A stretch of 64,000 nt of DNA from Acidobacteriota bacterium. Lineage in GTDB: Bacteria > Acidobacteriota > UBA6911. The notes under the pieces were generated by a model, which was given only the letters and a program-made list of their open reading frames with translations, did no database searches and was not told the DNA's origin. Within the stretch, counting starts at the first letter, position 1; each line of letters opens with the position of its first letter. Positions 17,169 through 25,643 of the stretch are shown piece by piece. The position numbers and the translations under genes are program-made. The stretch lies in contig JAAYAJ010000007.1 of assembly GCA_012719455.1 (NCBI GenBank), positions 1-64,000 on the forward strand, read 5' to 3'.

Positions 17169-18142
17169 GCGGAGGAGCGACGCATCCGGCTCTCGCGACG
17201 GCCGCCAGGGTTCTCGGGGCGGAGGCTGACGCGATCCGCGCCCTCGTGCCGCGCCTGGGGGAATCGTTCATCGGGGCGGTCGAACTGGCCGCCCGCTGCA
17301 GGGGGAAGATCGCCGTGACCGGGCTCGGGAAATCGGGCCTGATCTGCAAGAAGATCGCGGCCACCCTCTCCAGCACCGGGTCGCCCGCCCTGTTCCTGCA
17401 TGCGGGCGACGCCCTGCACGGCGACTGCGGGCTGCTCGCACCCAACGACCTGTTGCTCGCGGTGTCCAAGAGCGGTGAAACGGGTGAAGTTCTCAAACTG
17501 CTCGAGGTCGCGAAGAGACTGGGATTGCCCGTGGTGGCCATGGCGGGCGACGGAAACTCGACGCTCGCGCGCCACGCCGACGTCTTCCTGGACGTCGGTG
17601 TGGCCGGGGAAGCCTGCCTCTTCGATCTGGCCCCGACGACGAGCACGGCGGCCGCCCTGGCCATGGGGGACGCGCTGGCGCTGGCCCTGATGGAACGCAA
17701 GGGGTTCGGCCGCGAGGATTTCGCCGGCTTCCACCCGTCCGGGACCCTGGGGAGGAAACTCCTGCGCGTGGGCGACCTGATGCACCGCGGGGGGGACATT
17801 CCCCGCGTGGAGGTCAATACCCCGATGCCCGACGTCATCTACGAGATGTCGCGCAAGGGGCTCGGGATGACGACGGTGGCGGACGCCGCCGGGATGCCGG
17901 TGGGCGTCATCAGCGACGGGGACCTCCGGCGCCTCCTCCAGGCCGCGTCCGACCCGCTCGGGCGCAAGGCGGGGGAGGTGATGACGCGCGCCCCGAAGAC
18001 CATCGGGGAAGGGGAACTCGCCACCGCCGCCCTGGCCCGGATGGAGGAGCTGAAGATCACGAGCCTGGTCGTCGTCGATACCGCCGGCCGCCTCCAGGGG
18101 GTCATCCACGTGCACGACCTGTGGCGGACGGAGATGTTTTAG
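17165..18142 (+). CDS. kdsD: D-arabinose-5-phosphate isomerase
   Basis: KdsD interconverts ribulose-5-phosphate and arabinose-5-phosphate, the first step towards Kdo. The 325-residue protein has an N-terminal SIS sugar-isomerase domain ([35 protein letters not shown]) and two C-terminal CBS domains from about residue 205. Length and domains match KdsD/GutQ; coupling to kdsA through an ATGA overlap favours the Kdo role over glucitol metabolism. Confidence 0.94.
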   Translation: MSGGATHPALATAARVLGAEADAIRALVPRLGESFIGAVELAARCRGKIAVTGLGKSGLICKKIAATLSSTGSPALFLHAGDALHGDCGLLAPNDLLLAVSKSGETGEVLKLLEVAKRLGLPVVAMAGDGNSTLARHADVFLDVGVAGEACLFDLAPTTSTAAALAMGDALALALMERKGFGREDFAGFHPSGTLGRKLLRVGDLMHRGGDIPRVEVNTPMPDVIYEMSRKGLGMTTVADAAGMPVGVISDGDLRRLLQAASDPLGRKAGEVMTRAPKTIGEGELATAALARMEELKITSLVVVDTAGRLQGVIHVHDLWRTEMF

Positions 18143-18281
18143 CCCGCTTCCGGAGCCTCCACTTGAGCGCCCCCGGGAAGGCAGCCAAGCCTGCCCCGGC
18201 CCGCGGAATGACGGTGCGGGACCGGACCACGGACGGCTCCAACGAAAACAAGAGCTCCCCTCTGTGCAGCTGTCGGGCCCA
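18143..18281. other. Convergent intergenic gap
   Basis: Between kdsD and the minus-strand esterase. No gene and no convincing T-tailed hairpin is seen. Confidence 0.4.
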
Positions 18282-19193
18282 TCAACAGCGCGGCTTGTCC
18301 GCGTCCCCTGCATGCGGTTGTTCGGCTGCCGGATCACCCGTCTTCGGTGCAAGCGCCTTTCGATAAAATTCCGAGTTGGCCAGTCCCGCCATCAGTGCGA
18401 GCGCGTTATGCTCCGTGCCCTCCACAATGTGGAATTCGTGAGGAATAAAAAGGGCCTTGAGGTGCTCGTGAAACCTGCGGCTCAGATGTAGCGAGGAATC
18501 CCTAGACCCAACGGCTTGTCGAATGATTGTCCCGGATTTTCTCAAAACCTCCGCCTGTGACTCGGCGACTGTCCAAGGGTGACTCGCCTTGAAATAAGCC
18601 ATGTCACCGTCGCAGACATCCCTGAGGATCCGATCTCGAAGCGGATTTCCTGTTGCCCGGGGGCCTTCAAACTCCAGGTCGAGTGGGCCGGCTGCCAGTA
18701 TCGAGATGCCGCCAAACAACCCGGCATGTCGAAATCCAATTCGGGCTGATCCATAACCGCCCATGCTGAAACCTTCGAGAATCCGGCCCTCTCGACGAGG
18801 AATGGTTCTCATCGTTTTGTCGACGTGGGGGATCAATTCCCCGATAAAGACCGTCTCTATTTTGTCTCGAATCGCAAGGTCAAACATCTGCGAGACGGGG
18901 CGAATGTGATTCACGCCACCCTCCGTACCATGCAGCCAGTACAGCACCGGGAACCGCTCCGTCTCCGACTCGTCATATGCCGAAGGCCTGTAAACATGAT
19001 AACTTATTTCCGCCTTTGCAGCCCGGCTCGTGAACGTGTGAAAGCTCACCCGCGCTGCATTGACCCGCCGCGTCACCCACGGCAGTTCGTCCGCCTTGTT
19101 GTCGGCGGCGGGTTTCGCCTGGTCCCGTGCGAACACGCCCACAACGAGAAGTGATGCCAGAACCGCGAGTGGAACGGTGTTGATGAGTTTCAT
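18282..19193 (-). CDS. Exported alpha/beta-hydrolase, esterase-D-like
   Basis: The 303-residue protein starts with a signal peptide (MKLINTVPLAVLASLLVVGVFA) and carries the nucleophile elbow GFSMGGYGSA (Ser143), a WLHGTEGG oxyanion-loop region and a late His (EGTEHNAL). This matches the putative esterase family that includes S-formylglutathione hydrolase-like and mycolyltransferase-like enzymes. It is likely a periplasmic ester hydrolase with unknown substrate. Codon use is somewhat AT-richer than the flanking housekeeping genes. It stands alone; the ATG at 19193 follows an A/G-rich stretch (AAAAAGAGAAAAC). Confidence 0.82.
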   Translation of the reverse strand: MKLINTVPLAVLASLLVVGVFARDQAKPAADNKADELPWVTRRVNAARVSFHTFTSRAAKAEISYHVYRPSAYDESETERFPVLYWLHGTEGGVNHIRPVSQMFDLAIRDKIETVFIGELIPHVDKTMRTIPRREGRILEGFSMGGYGSARIGFRHAGLFGGISILAAGPLDLEFEGPRATGNPLRDRILRDVCDGDMAYFKASHPWTVAESQAEVLRKSGTIIRQAVGSRDSSLHLSRRFHEHLKALFIPHEFHIVEGTEHNALALMAGLANSEFYRKALAPKTGDPAAEQPHAGDADKPRC

Positions 19194-19828
19194 GTTTTCT
19201 CTTTTTCGTGGGCCGAGCGTTTGAGCTCGGTGGCGGGCCGCGCCGCGGGCCGACCGCCGAGGCGAATATTTGTGCCGGCTAGCCGCAACCACCGATAAGG
19301 GCTGTTGCACTAGAATAACCTGCGCAAAACCGGGTAACGTGTTTGCCGTCTGTTTGAAAAAAGTTTCCAACATTCGGCCAGCTTGATCTTTTGGAGCAAA
19401 AATCAGGTAATGGCAATTTTCGAGATCGCAGGGATGCGATACATAAGATATCCGGGGTTCATTTAGGATTCATCTTACACTTTTTGGGTTTTTGCGGCCG
19501 CGGAATTAGACTGCAAAATCGGGTCGGCCCAAGCTGAATGAGGGGCGCGCAAGCCAGAAGAGCCGCAGGGCTCTGTACCGCCGCGGGTGTTGGCTCAACC
19601 ACCGCTCAGTGTAGGCGCGGGTGACCGGACCCTTTTTGTTGCACCGCGCCCCGCATAATCGCTTGAAATAATTCCCGCCAAGGGCTAAATTATGGGCTGC
19701 GTACACGAGCGTGTAGTGGACAACCGGGCGGGTAAGCGCCTAGGGCTCGAAAGAGGCCTGTTACACAATCGTGGCACAAAGGAACATGCAAATCCTCTAA
19801 GTTTTGCTGTTCCAGCCGGTTATAATGA
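19194..19828. other. 635-base gene-poor, AT-richer region
   Basis: No gene is convincing here. A minus-strand frame at 19506-19706 (66 codons, Arg/Ala-rich) shows no family motif. The sequence is AT-richer than its surroundings with several T- and A-runs, and lies next to a tRNA gene, a frequent site for insertions and decayed elements. No transposase remnant or att repeat was found by eye. Confidence 0.4.
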
Positions 19829-19903
<75 letters not shown>

Positions 19904-20024
19904 GACCAACCTCCTGATTTCACATTGCCCACGGGAAATCCGACCACGGCCGCCAATGGGGCCGGTTGCCCGTTTTCCGCCTTGTTGCAGCCCAGGCCGG
20001 TGACAACGGGCGCCGCGGGACGAT

Positions 20025-21005
20025 CTATCTCTCCCCCGGACTTCTTGAGGCTTCGAGGCGCGCGGCGGCATAGTGCAGCGTCCTCTGCGAGAGGGGAGGC
20101 GTGGCCGACGGGTGGGCGGTGACATCCGCCCCCATCCGGTTGGCCAGCTCCATGGTTGCCGCAAGATCCCAGCCCAGGGCAGTTCCCAGGAGGATGCCCG
20201 CCGAGCAGGCGTCCCCGGCACCCACGGGATGCGGCGCTTCGGTGGTGGTTGCGGGTGTGCGCTGATCGAATTCCCCCTGCCGGCCGAGGGCCATGGTCCC
20301 CGCGGCGCCCCGGGTGACCACGACGGCCCGGGCGGGAAAGCGCGCGCGGAGGTTTTCCATCCCGCGCCGGATCCCCTCGACGGAGCGGGCGGCGGGGGAG
20401 GGGATCCCCAGCAGGTCCAGGAGCACGAACAGCTCCGAATGGTTGGCCTTGATGATCGTGGCGGCACGGCAGCCGTATTCAAGGATTTCGGGGGAATACC
20501 CGGCCTCGCCGGTCAGCGTGTTGCGCCTCAGGTTGACGTCGTAGAGGCGGATCGCCTGCGGAGCGTTTTGCAGGAACCTCCGGATCGTGCCGCGGGAGAC
20601 CGGGGAGCGCTGCGCCAGGCTGCCGAAGGATACGGCAACACAGCGCCCGGCCAGCTCCGCGAGCTCCGGCCGGTCCGGGATGTAATCCCAGGCCGCATCG
20701 GGCTCGATCTGGTATCCGGGTTCGCCGTTGCGCAGGAAGACGGAAACGCGACCCGTCGGGTGACCGGGATCGCGCCCGACGTAACGGTCCGACATTCCAC
20801 GCCGCCGCAGGAAATCGACGATCCCCTCTCCCCTGCGATCGAAATTGACGCAGCTGACCGGCACCCCGGAGCCGATCCCGAGACGGTGGGCTAATTGATG
20901 CGCGTGGACCGCAACGTTCAGTGGGGCGCCCCCCAGGGCCTCCGTTCCATCTTCGAAGACGTCGTAGAGAGCTTCCCCGATGCCGACGAAAATCAGCGGC
21001 TTCAT
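20025..21005 (-). CDS. PfkB family sugar kinase, probable fructokinase
   Basis: The 326-residue protein has the ribokinase-family N-terminal region (GIGEALYDVF, LGGAPLNVAVH) and the C-terminal signature VGAGDACSAGILLG with the catalytic Asp. It phosphorylates a sugar, probably fructose, in the cytoplasm. The inference rests on context: it lies 20 bases after the ceramidase-like gene in an operon led by sucrose phosphorylase, whose products are glucose-1-phosphate and fructose. The internal ATG at 21005 is chosen over the longer frame because MKPLIFVGIGEALYD aligns with the family start. Confidence 0.85.
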   Translation of the reverse strand: MKPLIFVGIGEALYDVFEDGTEALGGAPLNVAVHAHQLAHRLGIGSGVPVSCVNFDRRGEGIVDFLRRRGMSDRYVGRDPGHPTGRVSVFLRNGEPGYQIEPDAAWDYIPDRPELAELAGRCVAVSFGSLAQRSPVSRGTIRRFLQNAPQAIRLYDVNLRRNTLTGEAGYSPEILEYGCRAATIIKANHSELFVLLDLLGIPSPAARSVEGIRRGMENLRARFPARAVVVTRGAAGTMALGRQGEFDQRTPATTTEAPHPVGAGDACSAGILLGTALGWDLAATMELANRMGADVTAHPSATPPLSQRTLHYAAARLEASRSPGER

Positions 21006-21025
21006 GAGTACACCAGACGCGGCGC

Positions 21026-22363
21026 TCAGCGCATGCGTTTGACTTCGGCCAGCAGGTCCAGCAACCCGTTGACTATGGCGCTTTCCGCGTATCCGGGCCG
21101 GCACCGCGACGACAACACCTCGAAAGTCTGGGTGCCGAAGGCCGCATCATTCGGAACATACCCGGAATTGCCGCTGCCGTTGGCCATCGACACGAAGATC
21201 GCGCGGCCGACGGGCGACTCCTGCTTGAATCTCCGGGCGATCAGGCTGAAGATTTCCGCATTGGTCCCCGCGATCGCGATGTCGTCGATCATGAGGAGAC
21301 TCAGCCTGAGCTGGACGTCCGGTCCGTCTTTGTAGACCGCCTCGACCCCCGCGCGCCCCTGTCCGATCCGGTCCCTCCCGGGGAAGCTGATCATCTTCTG
21401 CGCGGCGTATATCCCGCCGTCGGCCGACATCCGCGTCGTTTCGCGCATTACGCGCTTGACCTCCTCTCCCAGGAACTGGCCCATCGACAGGATCATCTGC
21501 TTTTGCTGCTCGAGCAGCTTCCTGACCGTGGGATCCTGCTTGTCGAGCCCTTGCCCCCCCGGCGGCATGGAGTTGCTGATATCCTGGCCGCGCCGGGCGT
21601 AATCCCTGATCCGGATATCCCGCAGATCGAAGGTCTGCTGAAAGTAGATCGGGTTCTGGTCCCCCTGGGCCCCGGTGGAGAACAGCGCCACCAGCTTGTC
21701 ATCGAAGGAGTCCTCGATATACCGGGAGGCGGCGCCGGGAAAATCGCCGCTGACCATGTCGGTGTTGCCGGTGACGACCGCGTGGCAGGCGTAGTTGTAG
21801 TAGACCGCGATCGGCTCGCCGGCGGTGGTTTCGAACTTGATCACCGCCACGGTCTTGTCCGACGGACCCTCGTAGTTGGGGCCTTCCCACCACTTGTTGG
21901 TCTTGCGGTCGATGATGTTGCGGTTGACGTTGATGTAGGAAACACCCGTTCCGTAGCCGATGCGCGCGGGCTGGAGGTTTTCGCTGGCCGCCTTGACGGT
22001 CTCGAATATCTGGTCGGCCGATCCCGCAAAGGCGCTGTGCGTGTGCGTCGGGTTCATGACCAGGTTCCGGGCCGGGATGCCGAGCTCCCGCTCGATCCTC
22101 TGTGACACCGTCTTCCATGTCTGCTCTCCCACCATGCCTGTATCCACGGAAACCAGGGCGGCGCTGGTAACGCCGTTATTGATCACGATCGCCCGGGCGT
22201 AGATCCGGTCGAGAATCCCCTCGCTGTTTTTGGGCAACGTGGTGGGCGTGATGTCGATCTTTGCCGCCCCCGCCCGGAAGGAGTGCACCGGGGCCTCCGC
22301 CCGGGCGGCATACGGCAGGATGAGGGCCAGAAAAGTCATGAGGAGGATCCGTGCGGTAGTCAT
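21026..22363 (-). CDS. Exported neutral/alkaline ceramidase-like protein
   Basis: The 445-residue protein has a signal peptide (ILLMTFLALILPYAARA) and then the N-terminal pattern of neutral/alkaline non-lysosomal ceramidase: AGAAKIDITPT, VSVDTGM and the zinc-site NPTHTHSAF. HAVVTGNTDMVSGDFPG later corresponds to the second metal and substrate region. True ceramidases hydrolyse N-acylsphingosines; single-domain bacterial homologues of this size are poorly understood and may act on other amides or esters. It is third in the sucrose operon, an unexpected place for a lipid hydrolase. GGGAGA precedes the ATG. Confidence 0.85.
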   Translation of the reverse strand: MTTARILLMTFLALILPYAARAEAPVHSFRAGAAKIDITPTTLPKNSEGILDRIYARAIVINNGVTSAALVSVDTGMVGEQTWKTVSQRIERELGIPARNLVMNPTHTHSAFAGSADQIFETVKAASENLQPARIGYGTGVSYINVNRNIIDRKTNKWWEGPNYEGPSDKTVAVIKFETTAGEPIAVYYNYACHAVVTGNTDMVSGDFPGAASRYIEDSFDDKLVALFSTGAQGDQNPIYFQQTFDLRDIRIRDYARRGQDISNSMPPGGQGLDKQDPTVRKLLEQQKQMILSMGQFLGEEVKRVMRETTRMSADGGIYAAQKMISFPGRDRIGQGRAGVEAVYKDGPDVQLRLSLLMIDDIAIAGTNAEIFSLIARRFKQESPVGRAIFVSMANGSGNSGYVPNDAAFGTQTFEVLSSRCRPGYAESAIVNGLLDLLAEVKRMR

Positions 22364-22408
22364 ATTGTTCTCCCGGCAATGACGCCCGTTCCCTGTTCCG
22401 AGCAGGGC

Positions 22409-23638
22409 CTAGGCGTCGTATTCGCTTGCATCCAGGGTGGCCAGGCGCCGGCGCGCCGGGTCATAGATCCAGTTGAACAGCAACCCGGCAAAGAGGAGGG
22501 CGGCGAAAACCGTCGCCAGGACAAAGCCGTACCGGGCATGGCCGAAAAGGTCGCTCACGCCTCCCATGGCCAGCGGCCCCACGGCGGCCGCCGTGCAGGT
22601 GAAGAAGAGGATGACGCCGGCCACGGCGCCATGCTCCGTCTTCGGAAAGCAGCTGATGCCTTTGGAATTGAGCGTCGGGTAGATCATGGACATGAAAAGG
22701 CCCGACAGGGGAAGCAGCCAGAGGGCATAGGACAGGCCGCCCGCGATGGAGCCGGCGAAACAGACCAGGATCGCCAGGCTGAAGAGGGCCATGACCGACG
22801 TCCAGCGGAAGCGCGCGAGGATCCACGCTCCCAGGAAACGGCCGAGGGCCCGCAGGGCGAAGAACAGGGAGGTGGCGTAAGCGGCCAGAAAAGTAAAGGA
22901 CCCCGAATAGCCTTCAAGGAACGTGGGCATCCAGACGTAGACGGCACACTCCGCCGCGACGTACAGGAAGATGAGAAGCGAAAAGCCCAGGGCATAGGGG
23001 TTTTTCATCATGCGCAGGGTGCGCCTGAAGTCGATCGGTTCCTCCGCGCTTCTCACGGTCTTCGGGTATTGCACCAGGGAGGCGGTCACGATCAACAGAA
23101 CGCAAATGGTCCCCGCGATCACGTAGAGCCATTTCCAGGAAAACCCGGTCGCGAGGAGCCGCGCCACGATGGCGGGGCCGATGATGGCGCCGACGCCGAA
23201 GAAGCCCTCGACCATGTTCATGGTGGCGGTATGTTCCGCCGTGGAACGCGAGATGTCTCCGACCAGGGCCAATGCTCCCGTCTTGAAGATCCCGATGGCC
23301 GCGCCGGAAATGACGAGCAACAGCAGGAAGAAGAGAAAGGAGTTCCCCACCGCGAACAGGTACGAGTTGAGCGCAAACAGGACGAGGCCGAGGATGATGG
23401 TCTTTTTGCGGCCCAGCTTGTCGGCAAGGTAGCCGAGAAAGATGGCGGCCAGCGCGATCGCAATCATGGGGGCATAGTGAAACGCCCCGGCGGCGGACAT
23501 GCTCAGGCGGAATTCCTTGAGGATCACCGGGATGATGGTGCCGACGGAATCGGTGGTCATGGCGAACATCATGAACATCATGAACGTAAGCCACTTGATG
23601 GCCGTCAGGTGGCGATGGGGCGCAGCCTCTTGGTTCAT
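22409..23638 (-). CDS. MFS sugar transporter (FHS/FucP-like)
   Basis: The 409-residue protein has twelve predicted membrane helices and the MFS loop motif GYLADKLGRKK between helices 2 and 3. PLSGLFMSMIYPTLNSKGI resembles the segment conserved in fucose-galactose-hexose symporters. It probably brings the substrate of the neighbouring sucrose phosphorylase (or its hexose products) into the cell. AGGAGA lies upstream of the ATG. The gene follows the phosphorylase by 43 bases on the minus strand. Confidence 0.85.
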   Translation of the reverse strand: MNQEAAPHRHLTAIKWLTFMMFMMFAMTTDSVGTIIPVILKEFRLSMSAAGAFHYAPMIAIALAAIFLGYLADKLGRKKTIILGLVLFALNSYLFAVGNSFLFFLLLLVISGAAIGIFKTGALALVGDISRSTAEHTATMNMVEGFFGVGAIIGPAIVARLLATGFSWKWLYVIAGTICVLLIVTASLVQYPKTVRSAEEPIDFRRTLRMMKNPYALGFSLLIFLYVAAECAVYVWMPTFLEGYSGSFTFLAAYATSLFFALRALGRFLGAWILARFRWTSVMALFSLAILVCFAGSIAGGLSYALWLLPLSGLFMSMIYPTLNSKGISCFPKTEHGAVAGVILFFTCTAAAVGPLAMGGVSDLFGHARYGFVLATVFAALLFAGLLFNWIYDPARRRLATLDASEYDA

Positions 23639-23681
23639 CGGCGTTTCTCCTGCCCAAGCCCGGATGCTTCGGGCCGGGGCA

Positions 23682-25139
23682 TTACATGAAAATTCCCTCC
23701 GCCGCCGGGCCCGTGCCGTTGATGACGGCGCTCGGACCGGACAGGTCCACGCGGAGAGCGATCCGGTGCTCCCGCAGTTCCCACTGCAACTCGATCAGGT
23801 GGTCCTCCGGGGTCATGACCCGGAACTGGCCGGCGAACGCGGGATGCGTGTTCCGGAGCCGTATCAGCTCCATCTGCTTTTGTACCATGGGGCGCCGGAG
23901 CGCGGCGTCGATTTCTGCGGCCGTGTAATAGTGGCGGTTGATGTCGCGCCCGACACCCGACCGGGCGAGGAGTTCCATGTCGTTGGATCCTCCCAGCAGG
24001 CCGACGTAATACACCTGGGGGATCCCGGGAGCGAAAAACTGGAGGGCACGGGCGATCAGGTAATCGGTTTCCCGCCCTCCCAGGGCATCCAGGAAGGTGC
24101 AGTTCACCTGGTACAGGTCCAGGTTGCTGGCCGCCGCGCCGGTCGCCCGTCGGCTCTGGCCCCGGCTGCGCCGGTGGATGGTTTCCACCAGCAGGTCGAT
24201 CTCCTCCGGCGTCAGCAATCCTGGATTCCCGTCGGTGTCGGCGCCCACGTCGATCACCCCGATGCCGTCGTGGGTGTCCAGGACCGAAACCGCGTTGCGC
24301 GGACTGATGGACAGCCAGCGCGCCAGCGGACGCGCATCCCGGCGATAGAGCGCATGGAGCACCAGCGGCGGCAGGGCGAAGTCGTAGACCCGGTCGACCT
24401 GGCGGGCGATTTCGATCTGCTTCCGGTAATGACTGTGGACCTCCACCAGGACCTCGATCCCGAGGGAGCGGGCCTTCGAGGTCAACCCGGCGATGTATTC
24501 AAAGGTTTCGGGGATCATGAAACAGTTCGTGCCCGGCTTTTTGATCGCGTAGCCGACGGCGTCGAGCCGGATCATTTTGATGCCGGAGGCCTGGAACCTG
24601 CGGAGGATCGACTCCAGATAGGCTTCGGCCAGGGGGTGGCGGACATCGATGTCCACCTGCTCCGGGTTGAAGGTGGTCCACAACAGCTTCCTCTCCCCAG
24701 ACTGCAGCGTAACGGGGGTGAAGGGAAGGGAGGGGCGCGGCCGGTAGATGCCGAGGAGATCCGATTCTCGGGCGCCCTGCGGAAAGACCCGGTCGAAGGT
24801 GAGAAACATGTCCGCGTATTCCGAGCCCGTTCCCCGGCGCGAAAAGTCGAGGAATTGCGGGGATGACGAGGAAATATGGTTCACGATGAGGTCCGCAACG
24901 AGATCCACCGTGGAGCCCAGGGACTTCACGTCCGGCCAGGTTCCCAGGCGTGCGTCCACCTCGGTGTGGTCGATCGGGTCAAACCCCGCGTCCGCGCCGT
25001 CGATAGGGGTATAAAAGGGGAGAAGGTGGACTCCCCCGAACAGTCCCGCCAGTTCATTTTGCAGCAGGCGATGGAGTTCGCGAAACCCCCCGCCCGACAG
25101 GCGGTCTACGTAGGTGATGAGCTGGACCTGGTTCTTCAT
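23682..25139 (-). CDS. Sucrose phosphorylase (GH13 subfamily 18)
   Basis: Sucrose phosphorylase converts sucrose and phosphate to alpha-glucose-1-phosphate and fructose, saving one ATP. The 485-residue protein matches the bifidobacterial enzyme throughout: start MKNQVQLITYVDRL, GADAGFDPIDHT, nucleophile Asp193 in RLDAVGY, acid/base Glu233 in EVHSHY, Asp291 in DTHDGIGVID, and TGAAASNLDLYQVN. It is slightly shorter than the 504-residue bifidobacterial protein. Related specificities in the subfamily (sucrose-6-phosphate, glucosylglycerate) are less likely given the match at these blocks. The ATG at 25139 is chosen on the family start rather than the longer frame to 25214. Confidence 0.93.
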   Translation of the reverse strand: MKNQVQLITYVDRLSGGGFRELHRLLQNELAGLFGGVHLLPFYTPIDGADAGFDPIDHTEVDARLGTWPDVKSLGSTVDLVADLIVNHISSSSPQFLDFSRRGTGSEYADMFLTFDRVFPQGARESDLLGIYRPRPSLPFTPVTLQSGERKLLWTTFNPEQVDIDVRHPLAEAYLESILRRFQASGIKMIRLDAVGYAIKKPGTNCFMIPETFEYIAGLTSKARSLGIEVLVEVHSHYRKQIEIARQVDRVYDFALPPLVLHALYRRDARPLARWLSISPRNAVSVLDTHDGIGVIDVGADTDGNPGLLTPEEIDLLVETIHRRSRGQSRRATGAAASNLDLYQVNCTFLDALGGRETDYLIARALQFFAPGIPQVYYVGLLGGSNDMELLARSGVGRDINRHYYTAAEIDAALRRPMVQKQMELIRLRNTHPAFAGQFRVMTPEDHLIELQWELREHRIALRVDLSGPSAVINGTGPAAEGIFM

Positions 25140-25241
25140 GAGGACTCGCTGAAATGATCCATGATTTGCTCCCCGGGGCGCGCCCGGATTGCGAAAGGAC
25201 AAAGGCCTTCCCATGCGGGAAAACCATTCCTATAGGCTTCA

Positions 25242-25271
25242 TCAATAGCAGCATGTTTTTACCGATGTCAA
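25242..25271 (-). promoter_or_regulatory. Promoter of the sucrose operon
   Basis: On the minus strand TTGACA (25271-25266) is followed after 18 bases by TATTGA (25247-25242). The transcript would start near 25235, leaving a leader of about 95 bases before the ATG at 25139. Confidence 0.5.
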
Positions 25272-25275
25272 TACT

Positions 25276-25291
25276 TATTAAAACGGTAATA
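25276..25291. promoter_or_regulatory. LacI/PurR-type operator-like palindrome
   Basis: TATTA and TAATA arms flank AAACGG; the core AAAACG resembles the AAACG half-sites of LacI-family sugar repressors. It lies between the two outward-facing TTGACA boxes, so one regulator could control both transcripts. No LacI-family gene is in the window. Confidence 0.45.
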
Positions 25292-25299
25292 CAAACGGA

Positions 25300-25329
25300 T
25301 TGACAGAAAACGGACTTTTGCAATAGCAT
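25300..25329 (+). promoter_or_regulatory. Candidate promoter for tannase gene 1
   Basis: TTGACA at 25300-25305 and TAGCAT at 25324-25329 with an 18-base spacer. It implies a leader of roughly 300 bases before the ATG at 25644, so a second promoter nearer the gene is possible. Confidence 0.4.
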
Positions 25330-25643
25330 GCCCGGCAAAGGGGCCGTTGTCGAGACGTCCGGATCTTCCTTGCGTCCAGGGGGAGCAACAGGGGGAGCAA
25401 ATTGACAAACCTCTCTCGGCGGCGTCGGCTTACGACTGACCGGATGGATCCGCGATGTCACCGGCAGTTGTCGCTCCGCCTGGAAAGCTGCGATTCTCAG
25501 CCTGGCGATCGGACTGGTTTCGCTCCTCCGGGTTTCCGCCCCTGTCCATTCTTGCAGCGGGAAGTCCCCGTCAAAATCGGCGGCGGCGTGAGGGGATTGC
25601 CCCCGACATTCGGGAGCCGAAGGAACCGCCGGGGAGATCGACC

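Larger units (their letters stand above)
25140..25643. other. Divergent control region between the sucrose operon and tannase gene 1
   Basis: This 504-base AT-rich gap contains two back-to-back TTGACA elements and a palindrome between them (listed separately). The rest, 25330-25640, is a long leader for the tannase gene with no recognisable gene or riboswitch. Confidence 0.55.

Noticed and set aside
18285..18335. Minus-strand alternate-frame translation PNNRMQGTR at the end of the esterase gene, resembling a dispersed repeat phrase seen in some environmental genomes, and a possible attC-like site
   Set aside because: The GTTRRRY core and long imperfect hairpin of attC sites are missing and only one copy is seen in the window.
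19506..19706. 66-codon minus-strand frame upstream of tRNA-Gly
   Set aside because: No recognisable motif or ribosome binding site; composition resembles random translation.
19821..19826. TATAAT immediately upstream of tRNA-Gly
   Set aside because: A promoter there would start transcription inside the mature tRNA (about 19833), so the perfect -10 match is probably a coincidence.
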